Of a DNA stretch of 55,112 nt, positions 37,292 through 47,241 are shown in pieces. The notes below the pieces were generated by a model that had not been told where the DNA came from, made no database searches, and saw only the letters and a program-made list of their open reading frames with translations. The stretch lies in NCBI RefSeq assembly GCF_009669305.1, contig NZ_SADB01000025.1, forward strand, positions 1 to 55,112. Reading direction: 5' to 3'. Both the position numbers and the translations under genes were made by a program. Within the stretch, counting starts at the first letter, position 1; every line of letters begins with the position of its first letter. The stretch comes from Ancylomarina sp. 16SWW S1-10-2 (GTDB lineage Bacteria > Bacteroidota > Bacteroidia > Bacteroidales > Marinifilaceae).

Positions 37292-38993
37292 CTCAACACG
37301 GAACTTCGCCCATCTTGATGTAGAGCAACTACCGATAGCCAAAAACAAACTTCATGGAGGGAAACATTTTGCGGGATTATACGCCGGAGAACATGTTGCT
37401 GCAACAGAATTTGTAATTGGTGCGACCTTTGTTTCATTGGGAGCTAGTACACACGATATTTTATTCGGACTTCTTATTGGTAACATACTAGCCGTGCTGA
37501 GCTGGACATTCATGACTGCACCTATTGCAGTCCAAACCAGACTCAGTCTGTATACTTATTTACACAAAATTGCTGGAGATTCGATGACCAAATTATACAA
37601 TTGGGCCAATGTAATTATCTTCACTGTTATTTCTGCTGCCATGATAACCGTATCGTCCTCAGCAGTGCGATTTCTATTTAATATTCCTGCCCAATTAAAC
37701 TGGTATTCGACCAATGTATGGTTTATACTCATTGTAATTGCTGTAGGTATAGTTGTGGTATTTGTTGCAATCTTTGGCTTTAGTACAGTGGCCGATTTCT
37801 CAAGCATTTGCGCACCTTGGTTATTCACTCTATTTGTTGCCGGAGCCTTAGCACTTCTTCCTGCTCTTGCCTATTCGGTAATCGGATCGACAAGCATTTC
37901 AAGTTGGAGCGAATTTATTCATATCGGCGACCTATCCATTTGGAAAGGCGTCACCAGCGACGGTGAAGCCGGAATCGGATTAGTCGAAGTAATCGGCTTT
38001 GCATGGGCTGCCAATACCATTACCCACGTAGGACTAATAGATATGGCGATTCTTCGTTATGCAAAAAAATCTACTTACGGAGTTTATTCAAGTTTTGGAA
38101 TGTTATTTGGACACTATATTGCGTGGATTGTAGCCGGAATTATGGGAGCTGGAGCAGGTGTTCTACTAAATCAACCTGTTGTATCTCTAGATCCTGGTGA
38201 TGTTGCCTACTATGCCTTGGGAGCTTCTGGTTTTGTTATTGTAATTATTGCCGGATGGACTACTGCCAATGCAAACTTATATCGTGCTGGTCTAGCCGCT
38301 CAAGCCATTTTCAAAAATCATTCAAGAAGAAAAACAACCTTAGTAGTCGGTGTATTCACGGTAATTATAGCATGCTTTCCTTTTGTATTTTCAAAAGTAC
38401 TTCCTATGCTTACCTATGCAGGCTTACTTGTTGTTCCTGTAGGTGCAATTGTGTTTGCTGAACATTTTATTTTTCCTAAAATAGGTTTAACTAGATATTG
38501 GGCTTACTATAAAAAACTTGCAACAAGCAAACCTGCTATTATTTCTTGGGGAGCAGGTCTAATCCTTGGTTTTGGCTTAAATGCAATAAATGCAATGTCA
38601 TTTTATTACCTTTTTATTCCCACTTGGTTCTTTACAGTGATTCTATACACCATACTAGCTAAAATGTATGGTGCTAAAGAAGATTACACCGAAGAAATCA
38701 AAGAAGAAAAACAGCTTCAAACTGATATAAAGATCTACCAGGAAGAAAAAGCAAAGGATGAAAAGGTACAGTACAAGGATCATTCTATATTCTCTAAAGT
38801 TCTTAACACCTTATCAATAATTTGTTTACTTATTATTACAGCTTTAGCATTGAATACAATGTTTGCAAGTGCCGATTTGGAAAGCTACAACATGAACAAA
38901 GACTTTTTTCACAAATATGCATTTTACTGCACCATAGGTTATTTTGTATTTGCTTACTGGAGCCTTCGCAGAAAAAAAACATTAATTAAATAA
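37281..38993 (+). CDS. NCS1-type (purine-cytosine permease-like) transporter
   Basis: A 570-residue inner-membrane protein with about 12 helices. The N-terminal part (GGKHFAGLYAGEHVAATEFV) and GWTTANANLYRAGLAAQ are typical of the nucleobase:cation symporter-1 family, which normally imports cytosine, hydantoins or similar. A charged cytoplasmic insert (EEIKEEKQLQTDIKIYQEEK) and two more helices at the C-terminus are additions to the usual form. It is the first large gene of an operon with a mannitol dehydrogenase-family enzyme and a sugar kinase, so a polyol is the expected substrate (inference from context); this would be an unusual NCS1 substrate. Confidence 0.8.
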   Translation: MKNDSTRNFAHLDVEQLPIAKNKLHGGKHFAGLYAGEHVAATEFVIGATFVSLGASTHDILFGLLIGNILAVLSWTFMTAPIAVQTRLSLYTYLHKIAGDSMTKLYNWANVIIFTVISAAMITVSSSAVRFLFNIPAQLNWYSTNVWFILIVIAVGIVVVFVAIFGFSTVADFSSICAPWLFTLFVAGALALLPALAYSVIGSTSISSWSEFIHIGDLSIWKGVTSDGEAGIGLVEVIGFAWAANTITHVGLIDMAILRYAKKSTYGVYSSFGMLFGHYIAWIVAGIMGAGAGVLLNQPVVSLDPGDVAYYALGASGFVIVIIAGWTTANANLYRAGLAAQAIFKNHSRRKTTLVVGVFTVIIACFPFVFSKVLPMLTYAGLLVVPVGAIVFAEHFIFPKIGLTRYWAYYKKLATSKPAIISWGAGLILGFGLNAINAMSFYYLFIPTWFFTVILYTILAKMYGAKEDYTEEIKEEKQLQTDIKIYQEEKAKDEKVQYKDHSIFSKVLNTLSIICLLIITALALNTMFASADLESYNMNKDFFHKYAFYCTIGYFVFAYWSLRRKKTLIK

Positions 38994-39091
38994 AACAACA
39001 ATAAAATAGAATCAGCGTAGCAATAGCCATTCCGAAAATCAAGTAAAATCGACGACAAGCTAGCTACTATGCAAATCAAAAAATAAAAAAG

Positions 39092-40582
39092 ATGAAAACA
39101 GCTATAGCATTAAATCAGGAAAATCTAGGACTAATGCCTTCTAATGTTCAAACACCTTCTTACGATAGAGATAAGGTAAAAACAAGCATTGTACATATTG
39201 GCGTAGGAAACTTTCACCGTTCACACGAAGCCTTTTACACCAACGAATTAATGGAACGATATGGCATTTTAGATTGCGGAATTTGTGGTGTTGGTCTTTT
39301 GGATTTCGACCGTAAAATTTACAACATTCTAAAAGATCAGGACGGACTTTACACGCTTGTAATTAAAAATTTGGATGGCACACGAAGCGCAAAAGTCATC
39401 GGGTCTATCGTTGAATACATCTTCGCTCCCGAGAATCCTATTGCTGTGATCGAAAAAATGGCACATCCTGATATTAAAATCATTTCGCTAACCATTACCG
39501 AAGGCGGTTACAATTTGAATGAAGCTACGGGTGAATTCGATTTTAGCAATCCGGTAATTGTTGAAGACATGAAAAATCCAATGTCGCCTAAAACGGTATT
39601 CGGATATTTGGCTCAAGCCATGAAACTAAGAAAACAACGAGGCATTGCCGGATGTACGATTCAATCGTGCGATAATATTCAAGGTAATGGCGATGTGGCT
39701 AAAAAAGCACTTTTGAATTATATAGAAAAAGCCGAGCCCGAATTGCTTCCTTGGATCAAAAAAAATGTATCCTTTCCCAATGCTATGGTCGATAGAATTA
39801 CGCCTGTAACCGTTGCTAGCGATATTGAAAATTTACAAGATGAATTTCAGGTAAACGACCAATGGCCTGTAGTTTGCGAACCTTTTATACAATGGGTGGT
39901 TGAAGATGATTTTGCTGCAGGAAGACCTAAATGGGAAAAAGTAGGAGCTCAGTTTGTCGAAAATGTAGTTCCTTTCGAAAACATGAAGTTGCGCTTACTA
40001 AATGCTGGTCATACAGTACTAGGAATGTTAGGTGCATTACATGGTTACAAAACCATTGATGAATCAGCTCACGACGAAGATTTCTCTGTGTTTTTGAAGG
40101 CATTTATGGACGAAGAAGTCACTCCTATTCTAGGTGATTTGGGTGATATTAATTTGGATCAGTATAAAATGAGTTTGATTAAGCGTTTCAAAAATGTGTA
40201 TATCAAAGATATTATTCCACGAATTTGTCTAGAAAGTTCAGCTAAAATTCCAATCTTTTTGCTTCCTACAATCAAAGCACAACTAAAAGGTGATGGCAAC
40301 ATAGCAAGAGCCGCTTTTGTAGTTGCCGCTTGGTGTAAATACAACGATGGAACTGATGAAAACGGAAATAGTTATGCCATTGATGATGCCATGAGCAATG
40401 AACTAATTCGTGCTGCAGCCCTATCGCATCAAACACCAATTAAATTCTTAGAAATTGAGCCTATTTTTGGAAAAATGATCGAAAATAAGACTTTCGTTGA
40501 TGCATTTCTATCTTCTCTTGAAATGCTACGAAGCAAAAAAGTAAAAGATTGTGTAAAAGAAATGAACTCAAAATTAGCTTAA
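39092..40582 (+). CDS. mannitol dehydrogenase family protein (long-chain polyol dehydrogenase)
   Basis: The 496-residue protein belongs to the polyol-specific long-chain dehydrogenase family (mannitol 2-dehydrogenase, fructuronate reductase, arabinitol dehydrogenase). It has an N-terminal Rossmann domain (HIGVGNFHRSHEAFY, about residues 35-50) and the C-terminal catalytic domain with the signature KLRLLNAGHTVLG (catalytic Lys, Asn and His near residue 303-311). With the fructokinase-like gene 1 nt downstream, mannitol to fructose is the most likely reaction; uronate metabolism is less likely as no uronate isomerase or dehydratase is nearby. Confidence 0.9.
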   Translation: MKTAIALNQENLGLMPSNVQTPSYDRDKVKTSIVHIGVGNFHRSHEAFYTNELMERYGILDCGICGVGLLDFDRKIYNILKDQDGLYTLVIKNLDGTRSAKVIGSIVEYIFAPENPIAVIEKMAHPDIKIISLTITEGGYNLNEATGEFDFSNPVIVEDMKNPMSPKTVFGYLAQAMKLRKQRGIAGCTIQSCDNIQGNGDVAKKALLNYIEKAEPELLPWIKKNVSFPNAMVDRITPVTVASDIENLQDEFQVNDQWPVVCEPFIQWVVEDDFAAGRPKWEKVGAQFVENVVPFENMKLRLLNAGHTVLGMLGALHGYKTIDESAHDEDFSVFLKAFMDEEVTPILGDLGDINLDQYKMSLIKRFKNVYIKDIIPRICLESSAKIPIFLLPTIKAQLKGDGNIARAAFVVAAWCKYNDGTDENGNSYAIDDAMSNELIRAAALSHQTPIKFLEIEPIFGKMIENKTFVDAFLSSLEMLRSKKVKDCVKEMNSKLA

Positions 40583-40583
40583 A

Positions 40584-41471
40584 ATGAAACAGATCGTATG
40601 CTACGGTGAAGTATTGTGGGACATGTTTCCAACTGGCAAAAAGCTAGGTGGTGCTCCACTAAATGTTGCTCTAAGAGCTCAATCGCTAGGAAATAAAGCG
40701 TGCGTAATCAGCAGTATTGGGAGTGATAAAATTGGAAATGAAATTTTAGCCGAAATTAAAAGCTTCTCCTCAAGTGTTGAGCACATTCAAATAAGCAAAC
40801 ACTTTTCTACCAGCGAAGTTTTGGTAAAATTGGATAAAAGTGGATCGGCCTCTTATGAGATAAAAATGCCTTGTGCATGGGATGATATTCAGCTTTTAGA
40901 TCAAGACATTGAAACTGTGAAAGCTTCGGATGCTTTTATTTATGGAAGTCTGATTGCGAGAAGCAAAACGTCACGTGACACCCTATTGGCTCTGCTCGAA
41001 AAAGCTAAATTTAAAGTCTTCGATGTTAATCTTCGTGCACCACATTACACGCAGGAAACCATCTCGAAACTAATGAAAGTAGCAGATTTTATAAAGTTCA
41101 ACGACGATGAGATTGTAGAGATCTGTGCCAATATGGGATTCTCAGATGAAAAACTAGAAGCGTGCATTGAATTTATCGCAGCCAAGACAAATACAAAACA
41201 AGTTTGCGTTACGCTGGGCGGCGATGGAGCCGTATTCTTTAGTAACAATCAATTTGTGTATAGTAAAGGTTTCAAGGTGAAAGTAGCCGATACCGTTGGT
41301 GCCGGTGATTCGTTTTTGGCAACACTAATCAATAAACTTTTACAGGATGTAGATCCGCAAAAAGCAATTACTTATGCCTGCGCTGTAGGAGCCATTGTAG
41401 CTTCAAAAAGTGGTGCAAATGCTGATATTCCGGCACATGAAATTGAAGATCTCATTAATCAACTAAATTAA
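40584..41471 (+). CDS. PfkB family carbohydrate kinase (fructokinase-like)
   Basis: A 295-residue ribokinase/PfkB-fold kinase. GGAPLNVALRAQSLG (sugar-binding, residues 20-34) and the C-terminal DTVGAGDSFLATL signature with the catalytic Asp are present, together with VTLGGDGAV. It begins 1 nt after the dehydrogenase stop and would phosphorylate the ketose made by that enzyme, fructose to fructose 6-phosphate being most likely. Operon end, with a terminator after it. Confidence 0.9.
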   Translation: MKQIVCYGEVLWDMFPTGKKLGGAPLNVALRAQSLGNKACVISSIGSDKIGNEILAEIKSFSSSVEHIQISKHFSTSEVLVKLDKSGSASYEIKMPCAWDDIQLLDQDIETVKASDAFIYGSLIARSKTSRDTLLALLEKAKFKVFDVNLRAPHYTQETISKLMKVADFIKFNDDEIVEICANMGFSDEKLEACIEFIAAKTNTKQVCVTLGGDGAVFFSNNQFVYSKGFKVKVADTVGAGDSFLATLINKLLQDVDPQKAITYACAVGAIVASKSGANADIPAHEIEDLINQLN

Positions 41472-41496
41472 TAAACTACACTTAACTGAAAAAAAG

Positions 41497-41512
41497 GGAG
41501 GCTTTAGCCTCC
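41497..41512 (+). terminator. terminator of the polyol operon
   Basis: GGAGGCT (41497-41503), TT loop, AGCCTCC (41506-41512), flanked by A5G before and TCTTTTTT after. Confidence 0.75.
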
Positions 41513-41684
41513 TCTTTTTTGCAACTCACATTCCTAATCAAAAAAAGATCATTCACCACTCGTGAAAATCTTTTTTAACACTTTATTTCACCTATAAATA
41601 CCATCTAATACAACAAATAGTCTTTAAACAAAATATTGTGAGAATAAGACAATTCATACATTACAAACTTCTTATAAATAAAGT

Positions 41685-41713
41685 ACCCTCACCTGACATA
41701 GTCAAGTGAGGGT
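41685..41713. terminator. hairpin between convergent genes (pseudouridine synthase side)
   Basis: ACCCTCAC (41685-41692) pairs with GTGAGGGT (41706-41713), with inner TGAC/GTCA. It has a T-run on the plus strand and lies 38 nt past the end of the minus-strand gene. Confidence 0.6.
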
Positions 41714-41751
41714 GTTTTTATATTATAATAAAACTTCGATTTATTTCAGTT

Positions 41752-43194
41752 CTAATAATGAGTTATGATATTAATTTCCTTTTGAGTTAAGAATCTGAAC
41801 TTACCTCGAGGCACGTTTTTCTTAGTTAATCCTGCAAAGTAAACACGATCAAGTTTTTCAACTTCATAACCTAGATGTTCAAAAATACGACGAACAATTC
41901 TATTCTTACCTGAGTGAATCTCGATACCAACCTGTGATTTATCCTTAGGATCTACATAACTAATTTCATCTGCCTGAATAAAACCATCTTCTAATTCGAT
42001 ACCATCAACAATTCGAGTTAACTCATCCTTAGTGATATTACGATCTAAATGAACGTGATAAATCTTCTTTCTTTCGTAGCTTGGATGAGTTAATTTCTTA
42101 GTTAAATTACCATCATTGGTAAATAACAAAACACCTGTGGTTGCTCTATCCAACCTTCCAACAGGATAAATACGTTCATCACAAGCATCACCAATCAAAT
42201 CCATTACCGTTTTTCTTCCTAATGGATCATCAAGAGTTGTCACAAAATCTTTAGGTTTATTCATTAAAAGATAAACTTTTGCTTCAGCCATCAAACGAGC
42301 ACCTTCCAAACGAACATCATCATCCATGCTAACCTTAGTTCCCACCTCGGTAACCGTAACAGCATTTACCATGATTTTACCCTCGGCAATAAGCTTGTCG
42401 GCTTCACGACGCGAACATACGCCAGAATTAGCAATAAATTTATTCAAACGTAACATGCCATCAGCAGGACCGTTCAAACGGTTATATTCCAATTGCTTTT
42501 TCTTTGAATAACGACTTTTAATCTCAACAGCTTCTTCGCCTTCTACTATTTCTAAAGCTTCATCACTCTTTTCGAAAGTTCTCTCAGGACGATCAGCATT
42601 GTCTCTATGTTGAAATCTTTTTCTATCCTTATAACTTCTGTCTGTTCCCTTTGTAGAAAATTCTTCTTTCGGTTGGCGAACAACAGATTTTCCTACTCTC
42701 AAACCAGATCCACGTTTTTCGTCACGTCGAGCATCAGGCTTATTTTTACCCCTATAAGCTTTTTTATTCTTCTTATGTGATGATGCAGAACTATCAGATG
42801 TTCTTGCAGCTCTGTTTACACGTGATTCACTAGAACCATCCTCATTCCTTCTTGAACGAGTATCATTATCTCGACTCTTAAAAGAGCGATCACTCTTTGC
42901 AAATCTATCTCCCTTTTCCGATGATCTTGGTCCTCTACTAAATTTTGATTCACTAGAACGACCTCCTTCATTTCTTGACGAACGATTATCCTTATCTCTA
43001 CTTTGATAAGGGCGGTCACTTTTAGCAGATCTATCCGTTTTTTTATGCGAAAACTCAGAGTCAGATCTTTCCCCTTTTTCAGATGATCTTGGTCCTCTAT
43101 TAAACTTAGATTCGCTTGAACGACCTTCTTCACTTCTTGATGAGCGGAACGATTGCTTTCCTCTTTGCTTGTTTCCGTATTTTCTATCTTCCAT
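41752..43194 (-). CDS. RluB/RluF-type pseudouridine synthase with repetitive N-terminal extension
   Basis: The C-terminal 250 residues are a complete RsuA/RluB-type rRNA pseudouridine synthase: S4 RNA-binding domain (LNKFIANSGVCSRREADKLI, about 245-300) and catalytic domain with YPVGRLDRATTGVLLFTNDG (catalytic Asp in GRLD). The N-terminal ~235 residues are disordered and very rich in Arg, Ser, Lys, Asp and Glu, containing imperfect tandem repeats that start at residues 17, 71 and 113 (RSSRxEGGRSSESKF and GPRSSEKG). Such extensions are common in Bacteroidota RNA-binding proteins and probably bind RNA nonspecifically (inference). The 309-nt gap before it to glmM holds only divergent promoter sequence. 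Confidence 0.92.
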   Translation of the reverse strand: MEDRKYGNKQRGKQSFRSSRSEEGRSSESKFNRGPRSSEKGERSDSEFSHKKTDRSAKSDRPYQSRDKDNRSSRNEGGRSSESKFSRGPRSSEKGDRFAKSDRSFKSRDNDTRSRRNEDGSSESRVNRAARTSDSSASSHKKNKKAYRGKNKPDARRDEKRGSGLRVGKSVVRQPKEEFSTKGTDRSYKDRKRFQHRDNADRPERTFEKSDEALEIVEGEEAVEIKSRYSKKKQLEYNRLNGPADGMLRLNKFIANSGVCSRREADKLIAEGKIMVNAVTVTEVGTKVSMDDDVRLEGARLMAEAKVYLLMNKPKDFVTTLDDPLGRKTVMDLIGDACDERIYPVGRLDRATTGVLLFTNDGNLTKKLTHPSYERKKIYHVHLDRNITKDELTRIVDGIELEDGFIQADEISYVDPKDKSQVGIEIHSGKNRIVRRIFEHLGYEVEKLDRVYFAGLTKKNVPRGKFRFLTQKEINIITHY

Positions 43195-43503
43195 TATTTT
43201 AACAACTTTTCGTTATTATTTAGCCTACAAAGTTACTAAATATCAGCAAATATCAACTCAATAACAATGAAAAAGGAGAAACACCAAGATCAAAAAAATA
43301 AAATATGACTGATTTAAAATTTACCTAGACATTTCAAGCTAAGGATTTGAAAGGAATCATCTTATAAAAATCGATAATCTTCTACATTCTTATGTTTTCA
43401 AACCAATAGTTTATTAATTTTACATGATTTTCGAAAAAGATCACAAGAAGGTAAAATCACAAATACTCTTCTCATAAAACTAGAAATCTAAAAAAAATAA
43501 AAT

Positions 43504-44892
43504 ATGGCATTAATTAAATCGATATCAGGAATTAGAGGTACCATTGGCGGACAAGTTGGTGATGGCTTAAGTCCACTCGACATTGTAAAATTTACAGCAG
43601 CATACGGAACTTGGGCAATCAGACGTCACAAAGGTGAACGTGTAAAAATTGTTGTAGGTCGTGATGCTCGTATCTCGGGCGAAATGGTCGATAGAATTGT
43701 TGTTGGTACTCTAATGGGATTAGGTATTGATGTGATTGAAATTGGATTAGCTTCAACACCAACCACTGAAATTGCGGTTACAAGCGAACAGGCTCATGGC
43801 GGAATTATTCTAACAGCAAGTCATAACCCTAAACAATGGAATGCCCTTAAATTGCTTAACGAAGAAGGAGAATTCCTTAACGATGAAGAAGGCAAACTGG
43901 TTTTATCAATTGCTGATAATGAAGATTTCCATTTTGCTGATGTTGACGTTTTAGGACAAGTCACTCACGTTAACAATTATAACGAAAAGCATATTAAAGA
44001 TGTGCTAGACCTTAAATTAGTTGATGTTGATGCTATCCGAAAAGCAAACTTCACAGTTGCCATCGATGCTGTTAATTCTGTTGGTGGTATTATAATTCCT
44101 CAACTTTTAAAAGCTTTAGGTGTCGAGAATGTCATCGAACTTTACTGCGAACCTAATGGTCAATTTCAACACAACCCCGAACCAATACCTGAAAATTTAA
44201 CAGCCATTGCTGATGTAATGAAATCAGGTAAAGCTAATGTTGGTTTTGTTGTTGATCCAGATGTGGATCGTTTAGCTATGATTTGTGAAGATGGCAATAT
44301 GTTTGGTGAAGAATATACTCTAGTCGCTGTTGCTGATTATGTCTTATCTCACACACCTGGTAACACTGTATCCAATATGTCATCAACTCGTGCTTTAGCT
44401 GATGTAACAAATGCTCATAATGGACAATACACCGCATCTGCAGTAGGTGAGGTTAATGTTGTTACCGAAATGAAAGCCAAGAACGCTATTATTGGTGGTG
44501 AAGGCAACGGTGGTATTATCTATCCTGAGTCTCACAACGGTCGCGATGCTCTAGTTGGAATTGCATTATTCCTAACTCACTTGGCTAAAAAAGGCAAAAA
44601 AGTATCTGAACTTCGTGCTGAATATCCAAGCTACTTTATCTCTAAAAATAAAATTCAGTTGACTCCTGAAATTGACGTTGACGCGATTTTAGTTGCGATG
44701 AAAGAAAAGTATAAAAACGAAAAAGTAAATGATATTGATGGCGTAAAAATCGACTTCGCAGAAGAGTGGGTACACCTTCGTAAATCAAATACCGAACCAA
44801 TCATTCGTATCTATTCCGAAAGTAAGAATGAAGCCAAAGCTGATGCATTAGCAGCGAAAATCATCTCAGAAATTAAAGGGATTATTGCCTAG
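43504..44892 (+). CDS. glmM: phosphoglucosamine mutase (phosphohexomutase)
   Basis: The 462-residue protein belongs to the alpha-D-phosphohexomutase superfamily. Phosphoserine loop TASHNPKQWNALKL (about residues 99-112), metal-binding DPDVDRLA, sugar-binding GEGNGG and phosphate-binding RKSNTEPIIRIYSE are all present. It converts glucosamine 6-phosphate to the 1-phosphate for peptidoglycan. Phosphomannomutase cannot be fully excluded, but GEGNGGII is typical of the GlmM/PMM group of Bacteroidota annotated as GlmM. Confidence 0.88.
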   Translation: MALIKSISGIRGTIGGQVGDGLSPLDIVKFTAAYGTWAIRRHKGERVKIVVGRDARISGEMVDRIVVGTLMGLGIDVIEIGLASTPTTEIAVTSEQAHGGIILTASHNPKQWNALKLLNEEGEFLNDEEGKLVLSIADNEDFHFADVDVLGQVTHVNNYNEKHIKDVLDLKLVDVDAIRKANFTVAIDAVNSVGGIIIPQLLKALGVENVIELYCEPNGQFQHNPEPIPENLTAIADVMKSGKANVGFVVDPDVDRLAMICEDGNMFGEEYTLVAVADYVLSHTPGNTVSNMSSTRALADVTNAHNGQYTASAVGEVNVVTEMKAKNAIIGGEGNGGIIYPESHNGRDALVGIALFLTHLAKKGKKVSELRAEYPSYFISKNKIQLTPEIDVDAILVAMKEKYKNEKVNDIDGVKIDFAEEWVHLRKSNTEPIIRIYSESKNEAKADALAAKIISEIKGIIA

Positions 44893-44920
44893 TTGAAATA
44901 GAGCTTAATAAGTACATGAA

Positions 44921-44951
44921 AAGCTGCTACAATTTATAATTGTAGCAGCTT
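44921..44951 (+). terminator. terminator after glmM
   Basis: AAGCTGCTACAATT (44921-44934), TAT loop, perfect complement (44938-44951) and a run of T. The rest of the gap to 45375 is AT-rich, with only a doubtful 61-codon ORF at 45183. Confidence 0.9.
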
Positions 44952-45375
44952 TTTTTCATTTTTAATAAAAATACGTGGCAGCAATGTTGAAAAACATCAA
45001 ATTAAAACAGTGAATTACGTCTATTAATTGATTTCAAAAAAAAACCACATAGCGTTCCATCTTAAATTGGTAAAACAAGCTGTATCAATTATTTAATTAA
45101 TATTTGAAGACTCCTTTAGGTAAACATTATGTATCACTAACAGCTCAATTACAAACGTTTTAAAAATCAGCAAACACCCCGCTTGCCTTTCAATTTCAAC
45201 AACTTATGTTCTTTTTGTAAAATAAGTTTTAAAGCATATTTTTCCCTCATATTTATACTTACATTTGGACAGAATGAAGTTCTAAACAAATTAATAATAG
45301 CACTTAGATGGATCTCATATTTTATGAAATTATTAATTATCCGAATTTATCTAATTGCTAAAAAATAACAACCAG

Positions 45376-46575
45376 ATGCCACAAATTTCAGACAAAGGAC
45401 GCTTAATGCCAGAATCGCCAATTCGTAAATTGGTTCCTTATGCAGAAGCTGCAAGAGCTGCAGGTAAAAAAGTATACCCATTAAATATTGGGCAACCCGA
45501 CATTAAAACCCCTGAGGTTGCAATGGAAGCGATTAGAAACTGTACTGCAAAAGTAATTGAGTATTCTCACTCAGCAGGTAATATTTCTTATCGTAAGAAA
45601 TTGTGTAAATACTATCAAAAGATTGGTATTGATGTTGACGAAAACGAAATGTTAATTACAACTGGTGGATCAGAAGCAATTACCTTCGCAATGTTATCAT
45701 GTATGAATCCTGGTGATGAAGTTATCATTCCAGAACCATTCTATGCTAACTACAATGGATTTGCTGTTTCTGCAGGTGTTATTGTTAAGCCTATTACATC
45801 AAGTATCGAGAATGATTTTGCTTTGCCTTCTATCAAGGAGTTCGAAAAGATAATAACTCCTAAGACAAAAGCTATTGTTATTTGTAATCCTAACAACCCA
45901 ACAGGTTACCTTTATTCAAAAGAAGAATTAAATTCATTACGAGAACTTGTTCTTAAATATGATCTTTATTTATTCTCAGACGAGGTATACCGTGAGTTCT
46001 GTTACGATGGAGAAGAGCATTTTTCAGCTATGAACCTTAAAGGTATCGAGCAAAATGTAATTCTTATGGATTCAGTATCTAAACGTTACTCTGAGTGTGG
46101 TGTGCGTATTGGAGCTATGATTACAAAAAACAAAGAGGTTATCAAAACGGCTATGAAATTTGCTCAAGCTCGTTTATGTCCTCCAGGTTTTGGTCAAATC
46201 GCTGCTGAAGCTTCTCTTGATACGCCAGATGATTATTTCACTGAAGTTTATAACGAATACATCGACCGTCGTAACTTTACAGTTAATGCTCTTAATAAAA
46301 TGGACGGAGTATATTCTCCAATGCCAAAAGGTGCATTCTACACAGTAGTAAAATTACCAATTGATGATGCTGATAAATTTGCTAAATGGCTACTTGTTGA
46401 TTTCGAATACAATAACGAAACTGTAATGGTTGCTCCTGCTACAGGATTCTATGCAACTCCAGGTTTAGGTAAAAACGAAGTTCGTATTGCTTATGTTCTT
46501 AAAAAAGAAGAATTAGCAAAAGCGATGATCGCTCTTGATGAAGCGCTTAAAGTTTACCCAGGAAGAACAATATAA
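45376..46575 (+). CDS. pyridoxal phosphate-dependent aminotransferase (class I/II)
   Basis: The ATG at 45376 is preferred to the in-frame TTG at 45355, giving 399 residues. It has the class I fold: ITTGGSEAITFAM, the AKAIVICNPNNPTGYLY loop, YLFSDEVYREF with the PLP-binding Asp, and the Schiff-base Lys in DSVSKRYSECGVRIG. C-terminal Arg for substrate carboxylate lies in NEVRIAYV. It is of the aspartate/aromatic transaminase group; substrate is not certain. Monocistronic, strong terminator. Confidence 0.9.
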   Translation: MPQISDKGRLMPESPIRKLVPYAEAARAAGKKVYPLNIGQPDIKTPEVAMEAIRNCTAKVIEYSHSAGNISYRKKLCKYYQKIGIDVDENEMLITTGGSEAITFAMLSCMNPGDEVIIPEPFYANYNGFAVSAGVIVKPITSSIENDFALPSIKEFEKIITPKTKAIVICNPNNPTGYLYSKEELNSLRELVLKYDLYLFSDEVYREFCYDGEEHFSAMNLKGIEQNVILMDSVSKRYSECGVRIGAMITKNKEVIKTAMKFAQARLCPPGFGQIAAEASLDTPDDYFTEVYNEYIDRRNFTVNALNKMDGVYSPMPKGAFYTVVKLPIDDADKFAKWLLVDFEYNNETVMVAPATGFYATPGLGKNEVRIAYVLKKEELAKAMIALDEALKVYPGRTI

Positions 46576-46601
46576 AAAAGTTAAAAGAAAATATCAGAAA
46601 G

Positions 46602-46627
46602 AAAGGCTCCAAGTAATTGGAGCCTTT
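46602..46627 (+). terminator. terminator after the aminotransferase gene
   Basis: AAAGGCTCCAA (46602-46612), GTAA loop, TTGGAGCCTTT (46617-46627), then TTTTATATTT. It lies between convergent genes. Confidence 0.85.
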
Positions 46628-46656
46628 TTTATATTTAAATGATTTTATACGAATCA

Positions 46657-47148
46657 TTACTCAACTTCAAATTTTTCAATATATTGATGCATATTCCATA
46701 TCCCGACCATTTCTTCAGGCACATGATAAATATAATGAACCTCTTTAGGATAAAAATATTGTTCATCGTAAACAACTTCAATTTCTTTGATATAAACTTC
46801 ACTTGTAAGTTTTCTATCTTCATTATCCACAAAAGTTGATTGTATCTCAGCAAATAAATCATCTATCAAATAACTATCTGCATCTTGAATGCCATTTTCA
46901 GTCAAGGCAACCAAAGTATCAACGTCTCCATCTACAATCACAATTCCAATATTAGATGCAATTCCTGAATAAGAATAACCAGAATTTGAATATTCATAAG
47001 AATAATTTTGCAAATTTAATTGATTCCAATTATTCAAGTTCTCAACAAATGTATCTTCATCGAAATCGACACATACAGTGTCATCCTCATTATCGCAAGA
47101 TATTAGACAAAAAGAAACAAATAGATAAAATAAGAATTTCGGTCTCAT
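46657..47148 (-). CDS. DUF6174-like lipoprotein
   Basis: A 163-residue protein with a lipoprotein signal (FYLFVSFCLISCDNEDD, Cys18). The mature part has the DUF6174 pattern: NLNNWNQLNLQNYSYEY, then DGDVDTLVALTENG and a C-terminal section with VHYIYHVPE. Family proteins are uncharacterised periplasmic/surface lipoproteins. Confidence 0.75.
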   Translation of the reverse strand: MRPKFLFYLFVSFCLISCDNEDDTVCVDFDEDTFVENLNNWNQLNLQNYSYEYSNSGYSYSGIASNIGIVIVDGDVDTLVALTENGIQDADSYLIDDLFAEIQSTFVDNEDRKLTSEVYIKEIEVVYDEQYFYPKEVHYIYHVPEEMVGIWNMHQYIEKFEVE

Positions 47149-47241
47149 AGTAATTTTTTTCAGTAAACAATCAACCCGTCAAAAAGGAGACAAATTACTG
47201 ATTTAATTGTGGTTAAATTTAAAAAATACAACAAAAATAAA

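Noticed and set aside
45183-45368. 61-codon ORF upstream of the aminotransferase gene
   Set aside because: AT-rich, Phe/Ile/Leu-biased by base composition; overlaps the next gene's upstream region, no family.
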